Assembly: GCA_027296185.1 (NCBI GenBank)
Contig: JAPUJL010000456.1
Location: forward strand, 1 to 6,953
Source of the DNA: SAR324 cluster bacterium
GTDB taxonomy: Bacteria; SAR324; JACQKK01
Direction of reading: 5' to 3'
DNA: 6,953 bases
Shown one piece after another: positions 1-5,200 of this stretch (position 1 is the stretch's first letter; each line of letters begins with the position of its first letter). Made by a program: the position numbers and the translations under genes. The notes under the pieces were generated by a model, which worked only from the letters and a program-made list of their open reading frames with translations, was not told the DNA's origin and ran no database searches.

Positions 1-479
1 TGACCGGTCACACGGTCTTCAGCACGGTACACACCAACGACGCTCCCTCCACCATGACGCGGCTGGTGGACATGGGCATCCAACCCTACTTGGTCTCCTC
101 GACGGTGGTGTGCGTGCTGGCCCAGCGTCTGCTGCGGCGCATTTGCACCAGCTGCAAGGTGGAGGTGCCCTTCGATCCGGCGCTGCTCAAGGAATTGGGA
201 TTGACCGGGCAGGAAGTGGGCGGCCTGGAGAAGGTGTTCAAGGGGGAGGGCTGCTCCAAATGCCGGAGCACCGGATTCCGGGGGCGGGTGGGGCTGTTCG
301 AGCTCTTGATCATGAACGACGCCATCAAGAAAATCCTGCTCGAAACCAACGAGGCCAACCAGATTCGGGAGGTGGCGCAAGCCAACGGCATGATCAGCAT
401 GCGTCAGACGGGCATCGAGATGGTCAAGCGCGGCGAGACCACGGTAGACGAACTCATTTCCGTAACACGGGAAGATTAG
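1..479 (+). CDS. GspE/PilB-family type II secretion / type IV pilus assembly ATPase, C-terminal part (5' end outside the window)
   Basis: This is the C-terminal end of a hexameric cytoplasmic ATPase that powers type II secretion or type IV pilus extension at the inner membrane. The reading frame is open from base 3 and gives 158 visible residues, about the last quarter to third of a family that usually runs to about 560. It begins inside the conserved His box ([13 protein letters not shown], visible residues 1-13). The conserved AQRLLRRIC segment follows. Two Cys-x2-Cys pairs (visible residues 48/51 and 84/87) form the tetracysteine zinc site typical of GspE and many PilB proteins, and the second runs into [14 protein letters not shown], also a family hallmark. 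The Walker A and B motifs lie upstream of the window. An ATG at 54 is internal and is not the start. The visible part cannot separate GspE from PilB, and the next genes are not secretion or pilus genes, so I give no symbol. The following gene begins 9 nt after the stop. Confidence 0.93.
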   Translation, partial: TGHTVFSTVHTNDAPSTMTRLVDMGIQPYLVSSTVVCVLAQRLLRRICTSCKVEVPFDPALLKELGLTGQEVGGLEKVFKGEGCSKCRSTGFRGRVGLFELLIMNDAIKKILLETNEANQIREVAQANGMISMRQTGIEMVKRGETTVDELISVTRED

Positions 480-488
480 GAATCGGCG

Positions 489-1379
489 ATGACATCGAAG
501 AGGCAACGACGGCGCAGGTGGTTTGAACCCATCGGTTGGCTGACGGCGGCGCTCGCGATCCTGGGAACGCTCGGGTTCGCCCCGGCGCTGGCGGCCCAGG
601 GCGATACGCCGCTGCTGCGGCTTTACGTGTTGACCTGCGGGTACAACCACGTGGACGACGTCTCCGTCTACTCCCCGGGGGTGGACGTGGGGGTGAGCAA
701 GGACTTCGTCGTCTCCTGCTATGTCATCAAGCACGAGCGGGGCATCCTGCTTTGGGGCACGGGGCTCAACGACGGGCTGATCGACAAGCCGGAAGGGATC
801 ACGGCGGCCAACGGCAATTTCCATCTCAGCATCAAGCGCACCCTCCGCAGCCAACTGGCGAAACTGGGAATCGAGCCCGAGGACGTGACCTACGTCTCCA
901 TGTCCCACATGCACCCGGATCATTCGGGCAACGGCAACCTGTTCACCGCCTCCACCCTCATTCTGCAGGAAGAGGAGTACGATGCGGCCTTCGGCGACGA
1001 GCCGCAGCGCTACGCCTTCAATCCGGCCTTCTACGGCAAGCTGAAGGACAGCAAGACGATCAGGCTCAAGGGCGACCACGACGTGTTCGGCGACGGCCGG
1101 GTGATCGTCAAGCGGGCCATCGGCCACACCCCCGGCCATCAGTGCCTGTTCATCGATTTCCACAAGATGGGGCCGGTGCTGCTCTCCGGCGACCTGTGGC
1201 ACTTCATGAAGAACCGCGTGCACCGGCGGGTGCCCAAGTTCAACTTCGACAAAGAGGCCACCCTGCGCTCCATGGAGGAGATCGAGCGTTTCGCCGCCGA
1301 GCGCGGCGCCAACATATGGATCGAGCACGACGCGGAGTTCAACGCCGCCATCCCCCACGCCCCGGCCTATCACGAATAG
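489..1379 (+). CDS. Predicted exported metallo-beta-lactamase-fold hydrolase, N-acyl-homoserine lactonase-like
   Basis: A 296-residue protein with a complete two-metal site of the metallo-beta-lactamase fold: HMHPDH (H140, H142, D144, H145), H213 in GHTPGHQ, D235 in SGDLW and H280 in IEHD. This order and spacing, the GHTPGHQ-LFID run and the Glu/Gly-His-Asp end match the AiiA/AttM class of quorum-quenching lactonases, which open the lactone ring of N-acyl-homoserine lactones. The fold is clear. The substrate is inference, because related enzymes hydrolyse other lactones or esters. Residues 1-36 look like a signal peptide: an arginine-rich n-region (residues 5-10), a hydrophobic stretch (about 15-31) and an Ala-Leu-Ala end at 33-35, so the enzyme is probably periplasmic or secreted. 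An Arg-Arg-Trp-Phe run (9-12) partly resembles a twin-arginine signal. The start is supported by an AGGA at 478-481, overlapping the upstream stop codon and 7 nt before the ATG. That spacing suggests co-translation with the ATPase gene. Confidence 0.85.
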   Translation: MTSKRQRRRRWFEPIGWLTAALAILGTLGFAPALAAQGDTPLLRLYVLTCGYNHVDDVSVYSPGVDVGVSKDFVVSCYVIKHERGILLWGTGLNDGLIDKPEGITAANGNFHLSIKRTLRSQLAKLGIEPEDVTYVSMSHMHPDHSGNGNLFTASTLILQEEEYDAAFGDEPQRYAFNPAFYGKLKDSKTIRLKGDHDVFGDGRVIVKRAIGHTPGHQCLFIDFHKMGPVLLSGDLWHFMKNRVHRRVPKFNFDKEATLRSMEEIERFAAERGANIWIEHDAEFNAAIPHAPAYHE

Positions 1380-1478
1380 CGTCGTAGAGCCCCGGATGGG
1401 ACCCGATGGCGGTGCACTGTTCGGCCGTGGGACGGCGGATCCCCAGGAGCGGGTTCCTCCCCCCAATTCCATTCCCGG
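1380..1478. other. Intergenic gap without a recognisable signal
   Basis: This 99-nt stretch lies between the lactonase-like gene and the sulfurtransferase gene. I find no convincing -35/-10 pair, no hairpin followed by a T-tract and no conserved small reading frame. It separates the first gene pair from the second, so a weak promoter could sit here, but nothing in the sequence shows one. Confidence 0.5.
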
Positions 1479-2348
1479 ATGCCCATGGACTACACCGCGT
1501 TGATCTCGCCCAGCGCCCTCGAGCCCCGGCTTCAAGACGACGGATGGGCCGTTATCGATTGCCGCCACCAGTTGAGCGACGCGGCTTACGGCCGGCGGGT
1601 TTACGCGGAGGGGCACATTCCCGGCGCCCGCTTCGCCCACATGGACGAGACCCTTGCCGCGCCCGTCACGGCGGGCAGCGGGCGCCATCCGCTGCCGGAC
1701 ATGGAGCGCTTCGCCGGCTGGCTCGGCGGGCAGGGCGTGGGCAACGATACGCAAGTTATCGCCTACGACGACGACAGCGGCGTGATGGCCGCCCGTCTGT
1801 GGTGGATGCTCCGCTACCTGGGTCACGGAAAGGTGGCCGTGCTCGACGGCGGCATGGCCGGCTGGAAGAGGGAGCGGCGTCCCATGGAGGATCGCGTACC
1901 CGCTCCCGCGCCGGCCACGTTCTCGGCGCGGCTGGACGAGGGGGCGCGGATCTCGCTGGAAGACCTGCTCGGCGTCTACCGCTCCACAGGGCATTTGCTG
2001 GTGGATGCCCGCGGTGCGGAGCGGTTCGAGGGCAAAAGCGAGCCCATCGATCCGGTGGCGGGTCATATTCCCGGTGCCGCCAACCGCCCGTTCATGGCGA
2101 ATCTGGCCGGGGACGGCACGTTCCTCCCGCCCACTGCGCTGAAGGAGCAACTGCTGGCGGCGTTCGGCTCCGCGCCCCCTGAGCGCACCATCCATTACTG
2201 CGGCTCGGGGGTGAGCGCGTGCCACAATCTGCTGGCCATGGCCCACGCCGGGCTGCCCGCGGGACGGCTCTACGTGGGATCGTGGAGCCAGTGGTGCGCC
2301 GACCCCGCGCGGCCGGTGGAAACGGGGCCCGCTCAGCCGCGAAACTGA
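1479..2348 (+). CDS. Sulfurtransferase, tandem-rhodanese, 3-mercaptopyruvate sulfurtransferase type
   Basis: A 289-residue cytoplasmic enzyme of two rhodanese domains, about residues 5-135 and 155-285, which is the normal length for this family. The N-terminal domain carries VIDCRH and the GHIPGA turn (45-50). The C-terminal domain repeats this with LVDARG and GHIPGA (195-200) and holds the active-site cysteine C241 in the loop CGSGVSA. A CGSG-type loop is typical of 3-mercaptopyruvate sulfurtransferases (SseA-like), which pass sulfur from mercaptopyruvate to thiols or cyanide. Classical thiosulfate sulfurtransferases usually have a CRxG-type loop. The N-terminal domain has no cysteine at the equivalent position (DDDSGV), as expected for an inactive structural domain. 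Substrate choice from one loop is an inference. The start is uncertain: ATG 1479 and ATG 1485 are both possible, and neither has a strong Shine-Dalgarno site (the closest purine-rich run, AGGAG at 1445-1449, is too far). The phosphatase gene follows 14 nt after the stop. Confidence 0.9.
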   Translation: MPMDYTALISPSALEPRLQDDGWAVIDCRHQLSDAAYGRRVYAEGHIPGARFAHMDETLAAPVTAGSGRHPLPDMERFAGWLGGQGVGNDTQVIAYDDDSGVMAARLWWMLRYLGHGKVAVLDGGMAGWKRERRPMEDRVPAPAPATFSARLDEGARISLEDLLGVYRSTGHLLVDARGAERFEGKSEPIDPVAGHIPGAANRPFMANLAGDGTFLPPTALKEQLLAAFGSAPPERTIHYCGSGVSACHNLLAMAHAGLPAGRLYVGSWSQWCADPARPVETGPAQPRN

Positions 2349-2362
2349 CCCCGTGTGGCCCC

Positions 2363-3043
2363 ATGCCGATCGCCATTGGTGACATTCACGGCTGTCTGAC
2401 CCCCCTCCGGCTGTTGATCGACCGGCTGCCTCCGGACGAGACGCTGATCTTTCTCGGCGACTACATCGACCGCGGCCCCGATTCGGTGGGGGTGTTGCAC
2501 TATCTTCAGCGGTTGACGCGGGAGCGGCCTTGCCGATTCCTCCTGGGGAACCACGAGGATTTGATGCTCAAGGCCATCGAGGCGGGCCGCCACATCGGCA
2601 CCTGGCTGATGAACGGTGGAACGGCGACGATCCGCAGCTACGGTCTGGAACCGGGCGAGTGGATGCACTCCCTGGAGCGGGGCGCCTTTCTCGAACAGGA
2701 CCGGGCTTTCGTCGTGGGGCTGGAGCTTTACGTCGAGGATGAGGCGACCATTTTCGTTCATGCCGGGATCGACCCGAACATCCCCGAAATGGCCCTGCAA
2801 GAACGCGAGACGCTGCTGTGGATTCGGGAGCGATTCTTTCGGGCCGCCTCCGCGTGGGAAGGCAAGGAGATCGTCTTCGGGCACACGCCGACGCTGCTGA
2901 TGGGATTGCCTCACGGGGAAATCTTCCAAAAAGGCAAGCTGTATGGGATCGACACCGGCTGCGTGTACGGCGGGGTGCTCACCGCGCTTCACTCCCGCAC
3001 CCACGAGATCTTCCAGGAACCCAGCGATTTTAGCTACCGGTGA
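2363..3043 (+). CDS. PPP-family metallophosphatase (bacterial serine/threonine-type protein phosphatase)
   Basis: A 226-residue protein with all PPP-family motifs in order: GDIHG (6-10; D7 and H9 as metal ligands), GDYIDRG (32-38; D33, with R37), GNHE (62-65; N63, H64), VHAG (132-135; H133) and GHTP (173-176; H174). Such enzymes use two metal ions to hydrolyse phosphomonoesters, classically phospho-Ser/Thr or Tyr as in lambda phosphatase and PrpA/PrpE. Related ApaH enzymes cleave diadenosine tetraphosphate, so the true substrate is open. No signal peptide or membrane segment is visible, which suggests a cytoplasmic enzyme. The frame is open back to an ATG at 2219, but that would overlap the sulfurtransferase gene by 130 nt and add a low-complexity tail. 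ATG 2363 sits five residues before the first motif, as is usual, so I chose it. Its Shine-Dalgarno site is poor, so translation may depend on coupling to the gene 14 nt upstream. Confidence 0.92.
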   Translation: MPIAIGDIHGCLTPLRLLIDRLPPDETLIFLGDYIDRGPDSVGVLHYLQRLTRERPCRFLLGNHEDLMLKAIEAGRHIGTWLMNGGTATIRSYGLEPGEWMHSLERGAFLEQDRAFVVGLELYVEDEATIFVHAGIDPNIPEMALQERETLLWIRERFFRAASAWEGKEIVFGHTPTLLMGLPHGEIFQKGKLYGIDTGCVYGGVLTALHSRTHEIFQEPSDFSYR

Positions 3044-3051
3044 CGTTTCGC

Positions 3052-3081
3052 TTGCCAACGGGCGGAATTTCGCGCTATACT
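3052..3081 (+). promoter_or_regulatory. Sigma70-type promoter of the tRNA gene
   Basis: TTGCCA (3052-3057) and TATACT (3076-3081) are separated by 18 nt and each is close to the housekeeping consensus. Transcription should begin near 3088, about 20 nt before the mature tRNA 5' end. The promoter lies directly after the stop of the phosphatase gene, in an AT-richer patch that stands out from the GC-rich surroundings. Confidence 0.75.
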
Positions 3082-3108
3082 TCCTATTTACGGAGTTACT
3101 CAAAAAAT

Positions 3109-3182
3109 GGGCCTGTAGCTCAGCTGGTTAGAGCGTCCGGCTCATAACCGGATGGTCCCTGGTTCGATCCCAGGTAGGCCCA
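3109..3182 (+). tRNA. tRNA with CAU anticodon (elongator Met, or Ile2 if the wobble C is lysidinylated)
   Basis: A complete cloverleaf can be drawn. The acceptor stem GGGCCTG (3109-3115) pairs with TAGGCCC (3175-3181). The D stem is GCTC (3118-3121) with GAGC (3131-3134). The anticodon stem TCCGG (3136-3140) pairs with CCGGA (3148-3152) around the loop CTCATAA, with anticodon CAT at 3143-3145. The variable loop has five bases. The T stem CCTGG (3158-3162) pairs with CCAGG (3170-3174) around TTCGATC. The discriminator is A3182. The CCA end is not encoded (the next bases are TTC), so it must be added by nucleotidyltransferase. The fully paired 1-72 position and the lack of three G-C pairs at the base of the anticodon stem argue against the initiator tRNA. 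Pairs C4-G69 and C5-G68 match reported recognition elements of the lysidine synthase TilS, so Ile2 is a real alternative to elongator Met. Confidence 0.96.
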
Positions 3183-3324
3183 TTCCCGATCGACAGCGAA
3201 AGCGAGTGAGGACGAAACCCATCCCCCCACGCAAGCGATCGAATATTGGAGCGGCGCCCGCCTTGCCCCCGGCGATCCGGTGGGGCGGCGAAGTTTCCGG
3301 CGAACCGCTCTCGACCGGTGGTGG
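3183..3324 (+). other. Non-coding tRNA 3' trailer / leader stretch with hairpin potential
   Basis: These 142 nt lie between the tRNA and the terminator. No reading frame here has a Shine-Dalgarno site or a recognisable product. A bulged hairpin can be drawn at 3259-3290: CGCC, CCCC and CGG pair with CCG, GGGG and GGCG around a CGAT loop. A weaker one lies at 3295-3326 (TTCC with GGAA, and ACCG with CGGT). The stretch should be transcribed as the 3' trailer of the tRNA precursor. Whether it is simply degraded, kept as a small RNA, or acts as the leader of the downstream gene cannot be told from one sequence. Confidence 0.4.
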
Positions 3325-3356
3325 AAGGTGCATCTCATAGATGCACCTTTTTTTTT
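3325..3356 (+). terminator. Rho-independent terminator
   Basis: The arms AAGGTGCATCT (3325-3335) and AGATGCACCTT (3339-3349) form a perfect 11-bp stem with a three-base CAT loop, followed by an unbroken T-run that reaches 3356. It should end the tRNA transcript. It stands only 45 nt before the start codon of the zinc-ribbon gene, so it may also control read-through into that gene. Confidence 0.92.
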
Positions 3357-3388
3357 GTTCTCGCACGGCTGGACATTGGCATTCAACG

Positions 3389-3395
3389 AGAGGGA
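3389..3395 (+). promoter_or_regulatory. Ribosome binding site that fixes the start of the zinc-ribbon gene
   Basis: AGAGGGA, containing GAGG, ends 6 nt before ATG 3402. The frame is open further upstream to an ATG at 3246, but that route would read through the terminator hairpin and has no comparable site, so 3402 is the supported start. Confidence 0.75.
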
Positions 3396-3401
3396 ACGAC
3401 G

Positions 3402-4154
3402 ATGAGCGACGAACTCACAGCCCTCATCACACTCGCCGAACAGGATAAGCTGATCTGGGAGGTGCAAAGGAAACTGCGGGGAATCCCCGTGCAGCTCGCC
3501 GATTCCCGCAAGCGCCTCAATGCGGAGCAGGTGCTGCTGGACGAGGTGAAGATTCCTTGGGAGCAGTGGGACGGCGAAATTCGCGAGAAAGAATCGACCA
3601 TCGAAATCGCCCAGGAAACCATCACCCGCTTCGAAGAGCACATGAAGGCCGTGACGACCCAGCACGAGTACATGGCGGCGCGCAAGCAAATCGACGAGGC
3701 GCGGCGGCTCAACGTTCGGCTGCAGGACGAGATCGTCGAATCCCGGGTGAAGCAGGAGGAGCTCGAGCCCCAACTCAAGGAAGTGCAGACGCGCTACGAT
3801 AAGGTGCTAGAGGATTACCAGGTGGTAGAAGCGGAGATCCTGAAGGTGCAGTCGGGGTTGGAGGCCGATATCGCCGGATACGAGCAAGCCAAATCCGAGG
3901 TGGCCGGCAAGGTCGATTCGCAGAGCCTAAAATACTACGAGCGGCTCGCCAGTTCGGGAAAATTTCCGGCGTTGGTGCCGACGGTAGCGGGCATCTGTTC
4001 TGGCTGCAACATCGCGCTGCCGCCCCAGGACTACAATCAGTTGATCGCCAATCCGGCACGCTACAAAACCTGCTCCCACTGCACCCGGATGATTTATTAC
4101 GAGCCTCCGGCGCCATCGGAGGAGGAGCAGGAGGAGGAATCCCGCTCGGCATAG
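3402..4154 (+). CDS. Coiled-coil protein with C-terminal C4-type zinc ribbon
   Basis: A 250-residue protein of a widespread but poorly characterised bacterial family (long N-terminal helices plus a C4 zinc ribbon, known as DUF164 / zf-RING_7). Residues about 10-180 are rich in Glu, Lys, Gln and Arg with heptad-like spacing and few helix breakers, apart from Pro29 and Pro52, and should form a long antiparallel coiled coil. The zinc ribbon holds C199, C202, C224 and C227, two Cys-x2-Cys knuckles 21 residues apart, with the conserved IALPPQ and YKTCSHC-R-IYYE pattern. Members have been suggested to bind nucleic acid or to be linked to RNA or division functions, but no activity can be read from the sequence. 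The C-terminus ends in an acidic tail (SEEEQEEESRSA, 239-250). The length fits the family. It is flanked by the intrinsic terminator upstream and a convergent gene pair downstream, so it appears to be transcribed alone or by read-through from the tRNA. Confidence 0.9.
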   Translation: MSDELTALITLAEQDKLIWEVQRKLRGIPVQLADSRKRLNAEQVLLDEVKIPWEQWDGEIREKESTIEIAQETITRFEEHMKAVTTQHEYMAARKQIDEARRLNVRLQDEIVESRVKQEELEPQLKEVQTRYDKVLEDYQVVEAEILKVQSGLEADIAGYEQAKSEVAGKVDSQSLKYYERLASSGKFPALVPTVAGICSGCNIALPPQDYNQLIANPARYKTCSHCTRMIYYEPPAPSEEEQEEESRSA

Positions 4155-4329
4155 CCGCCGGCGCTCCCCCATCTCACGCCCGTTTCGCGCCGCCGCCAAA
4201 TGGCCAGGCCGGGGCGCGAAAATCCCCCGTCGTTCCAGTTCGATTTTGCAGGACGAGCACCGGAGCCGGCGCGTTGCGCGGCGCCGCGCGCGGTGGGCGG
4301 CGGAGGGTAAATCCGCCGGCGGAACGGGG
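4155..4329. other. Convergent intergenic region with GC-rich inverted repeats
   Basis: No gene is visible in these 175 nt between two converging genes. Three inverted repeats stand out. TTTCGCGCC (4183-4191) pairs with GGCGCGAAA (4213-4221), a 9-bp stem with a 21-nt loop. GCGCGGCGCCGCGC (4276-4289) is a perfect palindrome. CGGCGGA (4298-4304) pairs with TCCGCCG (4312-4318). None is followed by a T-tract on either strand, so they are not canonical intrinsic terminators. They may still slow polymerase or protect 3' ends. Confidence 0.45.
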
Positions 4330-5121
4330 TCACGCCATCAGGCGGCCGCCCGAGAGGGTCAACGCCTGTCCAGTCATCCCGTCCGATTCCTCCGAGGCCA
4401 AATAGACCGCGAGGCTGGCGATTTCCTCCGGCTGGATCATCCGCCCGAGGGGCACCCCCTTGAGCATGGCGTGCCGCAGGCGCTCGGGTTCCTGGAAGTC
4501 CATGCGCCCGGCTAGATCGTCCAGTAATCCGTCGAACATGTCCGTATCCACCAGGCCCGGGCAAATGGCATTCACGTTGATGCCGTGCTCGGCCATCTCC
4601 GATGCCATGGCGCGGGTGAGCCCGATGACGGCGTGCTTCGAGACGATATAGGCCGCGGCGAACTTGGAGCCTTGCTTGCCGGCGATGGAGGCCAGATTGA
4701 CCAGCTTGCCCGAGCGCCGGGGGACCATCCGGCGCAACGCGGCCTGGCTGGCGAGGAACGTGCCGGTGACGTTCACGGCCATGACCCGGCTCCAATCCTC
4801 CTCCCGGTAATCCAGGACGGCCTCGCTGTGCCAGATGCCTGCGTTGTTGACCAGTATGTCGATCTTCCCGAATTTCGCCTCCGCCGCGGCCATGGTGGCA
4901 TCGATCTCCCCGGCCCGGGTCACGTCGGCCTGACGCCATTCCGCCTCGTTGCCGTGCCGCCGGGCGGCCTGGGCCAACTCCTCCAGGCGTTCGGTCTTGA
5001 TGTCCGTGAGGAACAGATCGGCGCCCTGAGCGGCGAAAGCCAGGGCGATGGCCCGGCCGATGCCCTGGTTGGCACCGGTGATAACGGTCGACTTCCCCAT
5101 CAGCCTGCCGCCGGTTGCCAT
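4330..5121 (-). CDS. Short-chain dehydrogenase/reductase (SDR), probably NAD-dependent
   Basis: A 263-residue classical SDR, cytoplasmic with a Rossmann fold. It shows the cofactor-binding TGANQGIG (15-22), NNAG (92-95), the catalytic set N117, S145, Y158 and K162 (YIVSK), and the PGLVDT segment (188-193) after the active site. An aspartate at the end of the second strand (D40, in FLTD) is the usual sign of NAD(H) rather than NADP(H) preference. Family members oxidise or reduce secondary alcohols, sugars, hydroxy acids or 3-hydroxyacyl groups, and the substrate cannot be named here. The best start is ATG 5121, because AGGAGG lies six bases before it. ATG 5127 would abut that site, ATG 5100 is a later alternative, and 5178 adds an unlikely Arg-rich leader. 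It lies 79 nt downstream of the acyl-CoA dehydrogenase gene on the same strand. That suggests co-transcription and a possible role in acyl or hydroxyacyl metabolism, which is inference. Confidence 0.92.
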   Translation of the reverse strand: MATGGRLMGKSTVITGANQGIGRAIALAFAAQGADLFLTDIKTERLEELAQAARRHGNEAEWRQADVTRAGEIDATMAAAEAKFGKIDILVNNAGIWHSEAVLDYREEDWSRVMAVNVTGTFLASQAALRRMVPRRSGKLVNLASIAGKQGSKFAAAYIVSKHAVIGLTRAMASEMAEHGINVNAICPGLVDTDMFDGLLDDLAGRMDFQEPERLRHAMLKGVPLGRMIQPEEIASLAVYLASEESDGMTGQALTLSGGRLMA

Positions 5122-5127
5122 TCGCAT

Positions 5128-5133
5128 CCTCCT
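5128..5133 (-). promoter_or_regulatory. Shine-Dalgarno site that decides the SDR start
   Basis: On the minus strand this reads AGGAGG. The spacing to ATG 5121 is six bases. The nearer ATG at 5127 follows it with no spacing, so initiation there is less likely. Confidence 0.75.
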
Positions 5134-5200
5134 CTTCGGGCGTTGCGCCGGGAACGGACCACGGGAGCGCCCCCACATGGCGCGGGCGGCCGCAGGCGGA

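Noticed and set aside
1406..2182. 258-residue plus-strand frame overlapping the sulfurtransferase
   Set aside because: Its composition is Arg, Gly, Ala and His rich, typical of a shadow frame, while the overlapping frame has clear rhodanese motifs.
2219..2362. Longer phosphatase reading frame beginning at 2219
   Set aside because: It overlaps the sulfurtransferase gene by 130 nt, the extra residues are Arg/Ala-rich shadow sequence, and ATG 2363 is just before the first catalytic motif.
2333..3103. 256-residue minus-strand reading frame opposite the phosphatase
   Set aside because: It mirrors a gene with complete PPP motifs and covers the tRNA promoter. Long antisense frames are expected at this GC content.
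3246..3401. N-terminal extension of the zinc-ribbon protein from ATG 3246
   Set aside because: It would be translated through the terminator hairpin. The conserved protein and a good ribosome site begin at 3402.
3120..3773. 217-residue reading frame on the minus strand
   Set aside because: It runs across the tRNA and the terminator and is antisense to the zinc-ribbon gene. It has no ribosome site or recognisable domain.
4183..4221. 9-bp inverted repeat as a bidirectional intrinsic terminator
   Set aside because: No T-tract follows it on either strand and the loop is long, so I list it only as an inverted repeat.
4097..5176. 359-residue minus-strand frame overlapping the SDR
   Set aside because: It is out of frame with the SDR motifs, with low-complexity Arg/Gly/Pro-rich composition and no start signal of its own.
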